A stretch of 64,000 nt of DNA from contig OY744521.1 in assembly GCA_963556195.1 (NCBI GenBank), positions 135,408,825 through 135,472,824 on the forward strand. Direction: 5' to 3'. This DNA comes from Sepiola atlantica (lineage: Eukaryota > Mollusca > Cephalopoda > Sepiida > Sepiolidae). Shown here one piece after another: positions 13,356 to 27,260 of this stretch. Within the stretch, counting starts at the first letter, position 1, and every line of letters begins with the position of its first letter. The position numbers were made by a program, and so were the translations under genes. The notes beneath the pieces are model-generated. The model made no database searches. It was given only the letters and a program-made list of their open reading frames with translations, and had not been told where the DNA came from.

Positions 13356-14361
13356 GTCTTTTACGATTCCTAATACTTCGGGCTATATTATATTAAAATA
13401 TTTTGAAAAATTTAGAACACATATTTTCAAAAATGTTTTTAAACATTTTGACTAACCGATAAACTCGATAAAATGAATAAATGTCTCTGAAAATAAAAAT
13501 TATTTCGTAAAACATTTTTTTTTTTGACATTTCAATAAATCACAGTATATTTTATTGAGAAAAGGTAAAAAAAATTAAAAACATAATAATATTGCTTTTA
13601 TTTTCACTTTTTATTTGTGCATTCACGGACCAGTTTACTAAAATATGTGGACGTAAAATTTAATAAAATTAATCCAATGTGTTTTTTAAAACACTTTAGT
13701 TTTATACAAGAAAAACCCCCGCCGGGTCTGAATATATTTCGTTCAATATTTCATAAAATGAAATAAGGAGGAGGGGGGTCACTTAGAAAAAATATTTTCC
13801 CTAATATATTTTAGGAAAACAGCATTTTAAAGATAAATAAGTCCTATAGTGAATAAGTATTGAAAATTTCGTGAAGATCTGGCCATAACTTGATTTATGC
13901 GAGATTTATTAAAAATATGCCTATCAGAGCGCGCAGAAATGCTTATACATAAGAACGTTATTTTATCACGTAAAAAACGTAAACAACATTTTAACTTCAC
14001 ATTTTAATGCGTTTCGTATGCTGGAAAAAATTCTAAAAAATCATCAGCAGTTTATTTTATGTATCCTCTTATGAATAGTAAAAACGTTTTGTTGATAATT
14101 TTAATCTAAATTAAAGTTACATCGTGTAACATATAGGGGGGGATTAATAGTTCACAACCAATGGGAGGTCACTACTGTACGTGTTCCGATAGTCGGGGTG
14201 AATGTTAAAAACCATTTACATAGCGAACAGAACTCACCTCGTAAGTAAGCAAATAGATTGTTGTAATCATTTTATGTTTTAATTTACTGCTAAATGTCTC
14301 AGTTAATTTGCTAGTTTAACGTTTAAATTATTTACAGTGCAATGAGTTTATGACTAACCCC

Positions 14362-14733
14362 AAATAACTTTTGTTATTTACTAAACATCATGTTTTAATA
14401 TTAACAAAACACTTAAATAAGGTAGTTATAGCAAGCTGAATCGTACACGCAAACGGGTTAATAAAATGTATTTTTTTGTTTAAAACCAATGAAATGTTCG
14501 ACCTCGCATTTATTTAAATAAAAGTGGATGCGATGGAGGTCAATAAAAAATATAAATAACTTTTGTTATTTACTTAACACCATGTTTTAATATAAATAAA
14601 ACACTTAAATAATGTAGTTATAGCAAGCTGAATCGTACACGCAAACGGGTTAATAAAATGTATTTTTTTGTTAAAAAAATTGAAATGTTTGACCTCGCAT
14701 TTATTTAAATAAAAGTGGATGCGATGGAGGTCA
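14362..14733. repeat. 192-bp local tandem duplication (unit 5)
   Basis: The segment from 'aaataacttttgttattta' to 'gatgcgatggaggtca' occurs twice in a row, separated by 'ataaaaaatat'. The copies differ at a few positions (for example aacatcatg against aacaccatg). Confidence 0.85.
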
Positions 14734-17130
14734 TCGCATATTAGGAATTTAGAGTTAATTCCCTCTTTTATTAGTTATACATTATTGTCGGTCGTAATTT
14801 TTTTACTTCCCATAATATTGACAGGGTGTGTGAAAAAATAATGCGGATTTTTTTTGTATACCTATGGTATTGTTTAAAATAAAACTACCGTTTGTTTTAC
14901 ATTGCAAAGCTTCCGGTTTTACGAAACCAAAAACTAGAAAGATGCAAAGGATAGTAATTCTTATTTAGTAATTTAGAGTGATCCCCCTTTAGTTAATAAA
15001 AAATATGACATGCATTGGAATCACAGCTATCCATAATACAGGACTGCTAAGCATGTCACTGAGGTCCACGACTGAGGGCTGATATGTGAAGAGCAAAATT
15101 ACTACTAAATATTATTCATTGAGAAAAGTTTTATTAAGAAATTCATTAGTAATGTCGAGTAATTAGTAACTATACATATTAGTGGAAAGCAATTTACATT
15201 TATTGATTTATTTCAATCAAATCCAATGTAAAAACAACAAATATATAAACGAACTAAATTCACAAAAAAATCACTTTATTCACAATGAATTATTAATTTA
15301 TCTTATTTTAAAGTGACATAACTCTAATGGCAGCATAATCTACCAAATTTTGTAAAATAAAACACTAAGTAACTGTGTTAACAATGTGTAATAAAAAAAC
15401 ACGTGTTACTTGGAAACCAATCTTTATTCAACTAAAAAAGGAATACAAAAAGGTGGCAGATATGGCCAGTTTTAATACGCGTCACCTGACAACCTTCGGC
15501 TCCGGAAGCACGTATGGAAGCCTATACGAATGTAATATAACATTTTTCCTTGCAAGAAAGAATAAAGATAGTGTCTTCAATAATTTAAGTTTAACCTTTT
15601 ACCTATTTTTCACTAAATCGTAATAAAAAACACGTGTTATTTGGAAGCCAAGCTTTATTCAACTAAAAAGGAATACAAAAAGATTGCAGAAATACATTGG
15701 AATCACGGCGATCCATCATACAGGGCTGCTAAGCAGGCGATTTAGGTCCACGACTGGGTGCGGATATGTGAAGAGCAAAATTACTACTAAATATTAATCA
15801 CCGATAAAAGTTTTAGTAAAAATTAACCAGTAATGTGTAGTAATTAGTAACTTTACATATTAGTAGAAAGCAGCTTAACAATTATTGTTTTATTTCTATC
15901 AAATCAAATGTAAAAACAAACAAAAATATAAAAGAAGTAAATTCACAAAAAATCACTTTATTCACCATGAATTAGACACATTTTTGATATTTCAAAAATG
16001 ATGAGTCAATTTGTTCATATTGACTGCTTGATTACAGAAAATATAATGACATTATTACAATCAGAAATAATTTTGAAATGGGATAGAAACGAATCTTTTG
16101 AAAATAGCTAGACTTAGCTCCTAAGATCATTTATATTAAATGAAAAAAACAACTTTAAAACACTTTCAGATGTTCAAAACTATACTGGTCGGTAGAAAAG
16201 TAAGTTTGTTTGCATTTGGTAATAGTTATTTTTTGTATATTATGTTGTTTTTTTCTTTTCCTGATTCTTGCTCTGTTAACTAAACAACATGATTAGTGTT
16301 TTTGAATTTAAATAATGTTTTTGAATGTCTCAAAAAATATATTTTTATAGGAAAATAATAATAAAAAAGTTTATAAAATATTTAAGTAAATTGTTTTATT
16401 TTCGAAAAACATGTGTCTCATGTAAATTAAATGTAGTATAGTTAATAGCAGAAATCGAAAAAAAAATTATGCAGCAAATAACTGTTACCAAACGCAAAAA
16501 AATTTAGTACACTTACGAAATACTAATGCGTGAGAAGATGAAGTGAAGTTTAAACTAACGAAATGTATTTCAATCAGAAGCGGTACATTCTTTGAATTTC
16601 CCACTCTACCAATGTCACTGATCTTTGACTTTTCTCTACTGTACGTTAGGGACCTGTAATCGCAGCCACAGAATCGCTGACCTCACCGGTTTCTGCTTTC
16701 TTTAAGAAATTCATACATTCGCGTGCCATGTAGTGTTTTTAAAAATCTCCCTAAAATAAAGTTATACTTATAGGAAGTTGTTTTTAAGTAAAATAGTTCA
16801 TTTAAAGATTAAATTATCTATTTGGGAAAGAAACCCTTCTTTATCTTTCGATACAAGTACGAAATTTTCTCTTTCTACGGCTGGATGTCTTGTTTACACA
16901 AAAAATGAGCATTATCATGTGCGACATTGCGAGATGTTATGTAGCTATGGATGTCCAAAAGTGATAGACTTAATTACTTTCATTATGTTGTAGACAAAAT
17001 AACCGGTTTTGTTTTACATTTTCCTTGAGTTGCACATTTTTTAGACAGATTTATTACTTCTTTTTTATTGCAATTGCGTAAATAACTTACCTGCTTAAAC
17101 TAGTATTTACTTTTGTTTAAGGAAAAGTTA

Positions 17131-17403
17131 TTAAAATGGATAATTGTAGGATTTTTTTTTTACAAATACTATATTTATTAAGGTACTGATATCGATCCTG
17201 AACCAGTTTTCGTGAGGTTCGACTCGGAAGTGTTCGGCTGTCCTACGCAAACGCCCGAGTGTTGACGAGCCGAATGGTACCGGACGACAATTTTGATACA
17301 TAAATATAAATGTCAGCCATCTTTCTTTTTCTCGCCGAAACGGAAGAGTGGATACGGCATCTTTAGAACCAAAAAACAACCATTTAAAATAAGTTAAAAA
17401 CAA
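17131..17403 (-). other. Recurring transposon open frame, copy 3
   Basis: The core is identical. The frame is a few codons longer at its end because of a changed stop. Confidence 0.25.
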
Positions 17404-18056
17404 ATAAACTTATCCAGGTAGGTAGTTGAGTAACTCAAGTTAGCTCTCTGGTAACATTTATTTGTTGCACATTTATTTGTTAAGCCCGCTCTCGTTCTGT
17501 TGACAATAGTATAAGATTCCCCAGTCACGTTTAATTTTAAAATACTACTGCAAGTAACGATTGGATCTATTTTGTTTTGTTAGCATTTGACTTAAATTTG
17601 GGTTTAATTTTATATAATAAAAATTAAACTGAAAATGAAAATGGAGAAAGTATTGTGGTTTGTTAATGATTAAAAATATTCGTCCATTGAATAATAAAAA
17701 TTCAAAGTAAAAATAAGTTTTTATTTCGAAATTTCGAAAGAATATTCTGAATGGATAAACATTTTAATTTGAAAAAAGAAAAATGATAAAAAGTATTATA
17801 AATATATAATAATAATAAAATAATAATAATAATAAATATAATCAATACTTACTTTAGTCAAATCTTTTGTTTTTTAGAATGAGCATAGCTCTACAAATTA
17901 ATTAGCGTGCGTCAATTTCACTCTAAAAATGAACCGCGTTAATTACGGCTAGTATTGCGTTCCATAGTTGCGGCAAAACTAGCTACGGCAAAAAAGGCTT
18001 TCTTATTTCTAGCAAATGAAGGACTTTTTTCCAAGTACATATGAGGTCGACGTATA

Positions 18057-18093
18057 CAAAGTTGTATACGACCTCAGGTCGTATACAACTTTG
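18057..18093. repeat. 37-nt palindrome in transposon copy 3
   Basis: The sequence and symmetry are the same as in copy 1. Confidence 0.9.
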
Positions 18094-18960
18094 GTCTTTT
18101 ACGATTCCTAATACTTCGGGCTATATTATATTAAAATATTTTGAAAAATTTAGAACACATATTTTCAAAAATGGTTTTAAACATTTTGACTAACCGATAA
18201 ACTCGATCAAATGAATAAATGTCTCTGAAAATTAAAAATTATTTCGTAAAATATTTTTTTTTTTACATTTCAATAAATCACAGTATATTTTATTGAGAAA
18301 AGGTAAAAAAAAATTCAAAACATAATAATATTGCTTTTATTTCCACTTTTTATTTGTGATATCACGGACCAGTTTACTAAAATATGTGGACGTAAAATTT
18401 AATAAAATTAATCCAATGTGTTTTTTAAAACACTTAAGTTTTATATGAGAAAAAAAACCGTCGGACCTGAATATATTTCGTTCAATATTTCATAAAATCA
18501 AATAAGGAGGGGGGGGTCACGTAGAAAAAATATTTTCCCTAATATATTTTAGGAAAACAGCATTTTAAAGATAAATTAGTCCTATAGTGAATAAGTATTG
18601 AAAATTTCGTGAAGATCTGGCCATAACTTGATTTATGCGAGATTTATTAAAAATATGCCTATCAGAGCGCGCAGAAATGCTTATACATAAGAACGTTATT
18701 TTATCACGTAAAAAAAGTAAACAACATTTTAACTTCACATTTTAATGCGTTTCGTATGCTGGAAAAAATTCTAAAAAATCATTAGCAGTTTATTTTATGT
18801 ATCCTCTTATGAATGGTAAAAACGTTTTGTTGATAATTTTAATCTAAATTAAAGTTACATCGTGTTACATATATAGGGGGATAAATAGTTCACAACCAAT
18901 AGGAGGTCCCTACTGTACGTGTTCCGATAGTCGGGGTGAATGTTAAAAAACATTTACATA

Positions 18961-21762
18961 GCGAACAGAACTCACCTCGTAAGTAAGCAAATAGATTGTT
19001 GTAATCATTTTATGCTTTAATTTAATGCTAAATGTCTCAGTTAATTTGCTAGTTTAACGTTTAAATTATTTACAGTGCAATGAGTTTATGACTAACCCCA
19101 AATAACTTTTGTTATTTACTAAACATCATGTTTTAATATTAACAAAACACTTAAATAAGGTAGTTATAGCAAGCTGAATCGTACACGCAAACGGGTTAAT
19201 AAAATGTATTTTTTTGTTTAAAACCAATGAAATGTTCGACCTCGCATTTATTTAAATAAAAGTGGATGCGATGGAGGTCAATAAAAAATATAAATAACTT
19301 TTGTTATTTACTTAACACCATGTTTTAATATAAATAAAACACTTAAATAATGTAGTTATAGCAAGCTGAATTGTACACGCAAACGGGTTAATAAAATGTA
19401 TTTCTTTGTTTAAAAAAATGAAATGTTCGACCTCGCATTTATTTAAATAAAAGTGGATGCGATAGAGGTCATCGCATATTAGGAATTTAGATTTAATTCC
19501 CTCTTTTAGTAGTTATACATTATTTTCGGTCGTAATTTTTTTACTTCTCATAATATTGACAGGGTGGGTGAAAAAATAATGCGGATTTTTTTTGTATACC
19601 TATGGTATTGTTTTAAATAAAACTACCGTTTGTTTAACATTGCAAAGCCTCCGTTTTTACGAAACCAAAAACTAGAAAGATGCAAAGGGGAGTAATTCTT
19701 ATTTAGTAATTTAGAGTGATCCCCCTTTAGTTAATAAAAAATATGACATGCATTGGAATCACAGCTATCCATAATACAGGACTGCTAAGCATGTCACTGA
19801 GGTCCACGACTGAGGGCTGATATGTGAAGAGCAAAATTACTACTAAATATTAATCATTGAGAAAAGTTTTATTAAGAAATTCATTAGTAATGTCGAGTAA
19901 TTAGTAACTATACATATTAGTGGAAAGCAATTTACATTTATTGATTTATTTCAATCAAATCAAATGTAAAAACAACAAAATATAAACGAACTAAATTCAC
20001 AAAAAATCACTTTATTCACCATGAATTATTAATTTATCTTATTTTAAAGTGACATAACTCTAATGGCAGAATAATCTACCAAATTTTGTAAAATAAAACA
20101 CTAACTTAATGTGTTAACAATGTGTAATAAAAAAAACACGTGTTACTTGGAAGCCAATCTTTATTAAACTAAAAAAAGAATACAAAAAGGTGGCAGATAT
20201 GGCCAGTTTTAATACGCGTCACCTGACAACTTCCGGCTCCGGGAGCACGTATGGAAGCCCATACGAATGTAATATAACATTTTTCCTTGCAAGAAAGAAT
20301 AAAGATAGTGTCTTCAATAATTTAAGTTTTACCGTTTACCTTTTTTTTCTTTTTTTGAGTTAAATAAATTGTAATAAAAAACACGTGTTACTTGCAAGCC
20401 AAACTTTATTCAACTAAAAAGGAATACAAAAATGTGGCAGAAATGCATTGGAATCACGGCGATCCATAATACAGGGCTACTAAGCGGGCGATTGAGGTCC
20501 ACGACTGGGGGCGGATATGTGAAGAGCAAAATTACTACTAAATATTAATCACCGAGAAAAGTTTTAGTAAAAATTCACCAGTAATGTGTAGTAATTAGTA
20601 ATAATACATATTATTAGGAAGCAGCTTACAGATATTGATTTATTTCAATACATTAAATGTAAAAAGAACAAGAATATAAAAAACTAATTTTACAAAAATC
20701 ACTTTATTTACAATGAATTAGACACATTTTGTATATTTCAAAAATTACTCAATTTGTTCAAATTGACTGCTTGGTTACAGAAAATATAATGACATAATTA
20801 CAATCAGAAATCAAATACTTAATTAACAAAATAATCTTTGGAGAAACAAATTTGATAATTTTTACAGAATTTGCTGTTTGTTACATGTACAATTTGTTTT
20901 TACAGAAGATGAAGAAAATGCTTATTTCTCTATTATACGATAATACATATCATACATAGTATTAATAATTAAATCAACTCACATTAAAAAGACTGAGACA
21001 AACAGAGATTGAACAACTTCAAGAGATGAAATAACTTAAAGACCATTAAAAAAATGATGGAATCACAGAATTGCAACTATTATTGTAGAGTCACCAAAAA
21101 TATTGAGCTTCAACCTTTTGAAATGGGATAGAAACGAATCTTTTAAAAATAGCAAGACTTAGCTCCAAAGATCATTCTCTATTAAAATTAAAAACTAAAC
21201 TTTAAAACACTTTAAATAACTTGCAGATGTTAAAAACTATACTGGTCGGTAGAAAAGTAAGTGTCTTTGCATTTGGTAATAGTTTTTTATTTGTATATTA
21301 TGTTGTTTTTTCTTTTCCGGATTCTTGCTCTGTTAACTAAAATACATGATTAGTGTTTTTGAATTTAAATAAGATTTTGAATGTCTCAAATAGTTATATT
21401 TTGATAGGAAAATAATAATAAACAAGTTTATAAAATATTTAAGTAAATATTTTTATTTTCGTAAAACATGTGTCTTATGTAAATTAAATGGAACTTTTGA
21501 GGCATTCATGCAGTATAGTTACCAGCAGAAATCGAAAAAAAAATATACAGCCAATAACTTTTACCAAACGCAAGAAAATGGATTAAACGGTCGAAATACT
21601 AATGCGTGAGAAGATGAAGTGAATTTTAGACTGACGAAATGTATTTCAATTAGAAGCGGTACATTCTTTGAATTTTCTACTCTACCAATGTCACTGATCT
21701 TTGACTTTTCTATACTGTACGTGTTCCGATAGTCGGGGTGAATGTTAAAAACCATTTACATA
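18961..21762. repeat. Array unit 6 (2802 bp)
   Basis: This is a sister of unit 5: it has the same 192-bp duplication (19100-19471) but no transposon. The deleted LINE remnant lies near 20990-21120. The tail frame at 21561-21755 (-) appears in several units. Confidence 0.88.
19100..19471. repeat. 192-bp local tandem duplication (unit 6)
   Basis: This has the same arrangement and the same 'ataaaaaatat' joint as unit 5, so the duplication predates the split of units 5 and 6. Confidence 0.85.
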
Positions 21763-23024
21763 GCGAACCGAACTCACCTCGTAAGTAAGCAAATCGATTG
21801 TTGTAATCATTTTATGTTTTAATTTACTGAGTCTGAGTTTATTTGCTAATTTAACGTTTATAATTATTTACAGTGCAATGGCTTTATGGCTAACCCCAAA
21901 TAACTTTTGTAATTTACTTAACATCATGTTTTAATATTAACAAAACACTTAAATAAGGTAGGCATAGCAAGCTGAATCGTACACGCAAACGGGTTAATAA
22001 AATTTATTTTTTTTGTTAAAAAAATGAAATGTTCGACCTCGCATTTATTTAAATAAAAGTGGATGCGATGGAGGTCATCACATATTAGGAATTTAGATTT
22101 AATTCTCTCTTTATTTTGTTATATATTATAATCGGTCGTATATTTTTTTACTTCCCATAATATTGACAGTGTGGGTGAAAAAATTTACGAAACCAAAGAC
22201 TAGATACATGCAAAGGGGAGTAAATCTTATTTAGTAATTTAGAGTGATCCCCCTTTAGTTAATAAAATATGACATGCATTGGAATAACGGCGATCCATAA
22301 TACAGGACTGCTAAGCATGCCACTGAGGTCCACGACTGGGGGCTGATATGTCGAGTGCAAAATTACTACTAAATATTTATCATTGAGAAAAGTTTAATTA
22401 AGAAATTCATTAGTAATGTCGAGTAATTAGTAACTAGTCATATTAGTGGAAAGTAATTTATATTTATTGATTTATTTCAATCAAATCAAATGTAAAAAGA
22501 ACAAAAATATAAACGAACTTAATTCACAAAAAATCAGTTTATTCACCATGAATTATTAATTTATCTTATTTTAAAGTTACATAACTCTAATGGCAGAATA
22601 ATCCACCAAATTTTGTAAAATAAAACACTAACTAATGTGTTAATGTGTACTAAAAAAAACACGCGTGTCAAAACATTATAGTTTTATAGGAAAATAATAA
22701 TTAAAAAGTTTATAAAATATTAAAGTAAATTGTTTTATTTTCGTAAAACATGTGTCTTATGTAAATTAAATGCAGTATAGTTAACAGCAGAAGTCGAAAA
22801 AAAAATTATGCACAAATAACTGTTACCAAACGCAAGAAAATTTAGTAAACTTACGAAATACTAATGCGTGAGAAGATGAAGTGAATTTTAAACTAACGAA
22901 ATGTATTTCAATCAGAAGCGGTACATTCTTTGAATTTTCTACTCAACCAATGTCACTGATCTTTGACTTTTCTATACTGTACGTGTTCCGATAGTCGGGG
23001 TAAATGTTAAAAACCATTTACATA
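21763..23024. repeat. Array unit 7 (1262 bp, two deletions)
   Basis: This is the shortest unit bounded by start motifs. One deletion lies near 22184 ('gtgggtgaaaaaat' joined to 'ttacgaaacc'). A second lies near 22667, where an acacgcgtgt segment joins 'caaaacattatag' and removes the second GC-richer block and the LINE remnant. Confidence 0.88.
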
Positions 23025-25621
23025 GCGAACAGAACTCACGTCGTAAGTAAGCAAATCGATTGTTGTAATCATTTTATGTTTTAATTTACTGCTAAATGTC
23101 TCAGTTAATTTGCTAGGTTAACGTGTGAATTATTTACAGTGCAATGGGTTTATGACTAACCCCAAATAACTTTTGTTATTTACTTAACATCATGTTTTAA
23201 TATTAACAAAACACTTAAATAAGGTAGTTATACCAAGCTGAATCGTACACGCAAACGGGTTAATAAAATGTACTTTTTTTGTTAAAAAAAATGAAATGTT
23301 CGACCTCGCATTTATTTAAATAAACGTGGATGCGATGGAGGTCATCGCATATTAGGAATTTAGAGTTAATTCCCTCTTTATTTTGTTATACATTATTGTC
23401 GGTCGTAAATTTTTTACTTCCCATAATATTGACAGTGTGGGTGAAAAAATAATGCGGATTTTTTTTGTATACCTATGGTATTGTTTTAAATAAAACTACC
23501 GTTTGTTTAACATTGCAAAGCTTCCGTTTTTACGAAACCTAAAACTAGATACATGCAAAGGGGAGTAAATCTTATTTAGTAATTTAGAGTGATCCCCCTT
23601 TAGTTAATAAAAATATGACATGCATTGGAATAACGGCCATCCATAATACAGGACTGCTAAGCATGCCACTGAGGTCCACGACTGGGGGCTGATATGTGAA
23701 GTGCAAAATTACTACTAAATATTAATCATTGAGAATAGTTTAATTAAGAAATTCGTTAGTAATGTCGAGTTATTAGTAACTAGTCATATTAGTGGAAAGC
23801 CATTAATATTTATTGATTTATTTCAATCGAATCAAATGTAAAAAGAACAAAAATATAAACGAACTAAATTTTTAAAAAAATCACTTATTTCACCATGAAT
23901 TATTAATTTATCTTATTTTAAAGTGACATAACTCTAATGGCAGAATAATCCACCAAATCTTGTAAAATAAAACACTAACTTAATGTGTTAATGTGTACTA
24001 AAAAAACACGCGTTACTTGGAAGCCAATCTTTATTCAACTAAAAAAGGAATACAAAAAGGTGGCAGATATAGCCAGTTTTAATACGCGTCACCTGACGAC
24101 TTCCGGCTCGGGAGCACGTATGGAAGCCCATACGAATGTAATATAACATTTTTCCTTGCAAGAAAGAAAAAAGGGAGTGTCTCCAATAATTTAAGTTTTA
24201 CCTTCTACCTTTTTTTTTAGTTGAATAAATTGTAATAAAAAAACACGCAAGCTTAATTCAATTAAAAGAGGAATACAAAAATGTGGCAGAAATGCATTGG
24301 AATCACGGCGATCCATAATACAGGGCTACTAAGCAGGCGATTGAGGTCCACGACTGGGGGCGGATATGTGAAGAGCAAAATTACTACTAAATATTAATCA
24401 CCGAGAAAAGTTTTAGTAAAAATTCACCAGTAATGTGTAGTAATTAGTAACTATACATATTATTAGGAAGCAGCTTACAATTATTGATTTATTTCTATCA
24501 AATCAAATGTAAAAAGAACAAAAATATAAAAGAACTAAATTCACAAAAAATTACTTTATTCACCATAGAATTGGACTCATTTTTGATATTTCAAAAATGA
24601 TGAGTCAATTTGTTTATATTGACTGCTTGATTACAGAAAATATAATGACATAATTACAATCAGAAATCTAATACTTTATGAATAAAATTATCTTTGGAGA
24701 AACAAATTTGATAATTTTTACAGAATTTGCTTTTTACTTACATGTACAATTTGATTTACCGAAGATGAAAAAATGCTTATTTCTCTATTATACGATAATA
24801 CATATCATACATAGTATTAATAATTAAATAAACGCACATTAAAAAGACTGAGACAAACAGAGATTGAACAACTTCGAGAGATGAAATAACTGGAAGACCA
24901 TTAAGAAAAATGTTGGAATCACAGCATCGCAATTATTATTGTAGAGTCACCAAAATATTGAGCTTTAACCTTTTGAAATGGGATAGAAACGAATCTTTTG
25001 AAAATAGCTTGACTTAGCTCCAAAGATCATTCTCTATTAAAATGAAAAACAAAACTCTAAAACACTTTAAAACTCTTTCAGATGTTTAAAACTATACTGG
25101 TCGGTAGAAAAGTAAGTTTGTTTGCATTACGTAATAGTTATTTTTGTATATTATGTTGTTTTTTCTTGCCCTGATTCTTGCTCTGTTAGCTAAACTACAT
25201 GATTAGTGTTTTCGAATTTGAATAATCTTTTTGAATGTCGCAAAAATTGTATTTTTAAAGGAATATTATAATAAAAACTTTATAAAATATTTAAGAAAAT
25301 TGGTTTATTTCTGTAAAAGCATGTGTCTAATGTAAATCAAATAAAACTTTTGAGGCATTCATGCATTATAGTTAACAGAACAGAAATCGAAAACAAACAA
25401 AATATACAGCAAATAACTGTTAACAAACGCAAGAAAATTAAGTACACTTACGAAATACTAATGCGTGAGAAAATCAAGTGAATTTTAGACTGACGAAATA
25501 TGTTTCAATCAGAAGCGGTACATTCTTTGAATTTTTTACTCTACCAATGTCACTGATCTTTGACTTTCCTATACTGTACGTGTTCCGATAGTCGGGGTGA
25601 ATGTTAAAAACCATTTACATA
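23025..25621. repeat. Array unit 8 (2597 bp)
   Basis: The unit is complete, with both GC-richer blocks and the deleted LINE remnant (near 24840-24970). It is closest to unit 21 (55619-58052): both have gaactcacg instead of gaactcacc at the start, and the same shortened 'aaaaaacacgc aagct' segment. Confidence 0.88.
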
Positions 25622-26764
25622 GCGAACAGAACTCACCTCGTAAGTAAGCAAATAGATTGTTGTAATCATTTTATGTTTTAATTTACTGCTAAATGTCTGA
25701 GTTAATTTGCTAGTTTAACGTTCAAATTATTTACAATGCAATGGGTTTATGGCTACCCCCAAATAACTTTTGTTATTTACTTAACATCATGTTTTAGTAT
25801 TAATAAATTTAAAAAATAAGTTAGTTTTAGCAATCTGAATCGTATACGCGAACTGGTGAATAATATGTATATTTTTGTTTTAAATAAAAATGAAAAAAAA
25901 ATTAAATGTCCGACCTCGCATTTATTTAAATAAAAGTGGATGCGATGAAGGTCATCGCATATCAGGAATTTAGAGTTAACTCCCTCTTATTTTGTTATAC
26001 ATTATTGTCGGTCGTATATGTTTTTTACTTCCCATAATATTGACAGGCTGTTGGGAAAAAATTCGGATTTATTTTTGTATACCCATGGTATTGTTTTAAA
26101 TAAAACTACCGTTTCTTTAACATTGCAAAGCCTCCGTTTTTATGAAACCAAAAACTGGAAACATGCAAAGGGGAGTAATTCATATTTAGTAATTTAGAGT
26201 GATCTCCCTTTAATTAATAAAAATATGAAATGTTTGGAATCACGGCCATCCATAATACAGGGCTGCTAAGCATGCGACTGACGTCCATGGCTGGGGGCGG
26301 ATACGTGAAGAGTAACATTACCACTAAATATTAATCATTGAGAAAATTTTTAGTAAAAATATTTAGTAATGTCGAGTAATTAGTAGAAAGCAATTTACAA
26401 CTATTGATTTATTTTCATCAAATCAAATGTAAAAAAATATATATATATGAAATAACTAAATTCACAAAAAATCGCTTCATTCAACATGAATTAGACACAT
26501 GGTTGATATTTAATCAATGATGAATCAATTTGTTTATATTGACTGCTTGATTACAGAAAATATAATGACATAATTAAAATCAGAAGTCATATACTTTATG
26601 AACAAAATAACGTTTGGAGAAATAATTTTGATAATTTTTACAGAATTTGCTGTTTGTTACATGTACAATTTGTTTTTACAGAAGTTGAAGAAAATGCTTA
26701 TTTCTCTATTATACAATAATACATATCATACACAGTCTTAATTATGAAATCCACTCACATTAAA

Positions 26765-27124
26765 ATGACTGCGACAAACAGAGATTGAAAAACTTAGAGA
26801 CGATAGAAGAAAGTTCACGAACACAACGTTTGATAACGATAACTGGAATTGAATCAGGATCAGAAGCCTTAGACTGGTAAAGATCAGAACGAACCCGAGC
26901 AACAATCGTTGTAGTCATAAACAGAATCAACGGACTGATCAGTGTTGAAATAAAATCAGGAGAATAGCACCAGAGTCATCATGGAAAGAATTGTCAGAAA
27001 AAAGGCGAGCAAAGACATCAGCCTTATCCCTAGAAGAGTCAATAATCCGAAAACCATTAAAAAGAGGATAGAATGACAGACTTGCAACTATTATTGTAGA
27101 TTCACCAAAAATCTTGAGATTCAA
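26765..27124 (-). pseudogene. LINE reverse transcriptase fragment, frameshifted (unit 9)
   Basis: It matches the intact fragment of unit 14, but a one-base deletion near 26963 shifts the frame, leaving an open stretch only at 26939-27124. It represents the start of a non-LTR retrotransposon RT domain: the segment around PLFNGF, DKADVFARLF and LDDSG. Confidence 0.75.
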
Positions 27125-27260
27125 CCTTTTGAGTGTGGATAGTCACGAATCATTTGAGAATAACTAGACTTAGCCTCACAGATTGTTCTCTGGTGAAATG
27201 AAAAACTTTAAAACACTTTCGGAAATTATATTTCTTAATTTTGGAGATGAGGATTGATAA

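Larger units (their letters stand above)
11914..14174. mobile_element. Same TIR DNA transposon, copy 2
   Basis: It is flanked by CTGTACGT at 11906-11913 and 14175-14182. The left TIR is intact. The right TIR reads GGAGGTCACTA, with one substitution. The plus-strand frame near the left end is broken by a short deletion; the minus-strand frame survives at 12410-12664. Confidence 0.87.
9395..14222. repeat. Array unit 4, carries DNA transposon
   Basis: The unit has the transposon at 11914-14174. A small deletion near 9460 (ttactga joined to gtctgag) is shared with units 7 and 12. The LINE remnant is the deleted form, near 11215-11345. Confidence 0.88.
16647..18912. mobile_element. Same TIR DNA transposon, copy 3
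   Basis: It is flanked by CTGTACGT at 16639-16646 and 18913-18920. The left TIR reads TAGGGACCTGT (two changes) and the right TIR is intact. The CRE-like site is mutated to TGACCTCA. Confidence 0.87.
14223..18960. repeat. Array unit 5, carries DNA transposon and a local duplication
   Basis: The transposon lies at 16647-18912. A 192-bp segment is duplicated at 14362-14733. The LINE remnant is mostly deleted near 16070, where 'aatcagaaataa' joins 'ttttgaaatggg'. The frame at 15375-15623 belongs to the acacgtgt segment. Confidence 0.88.
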
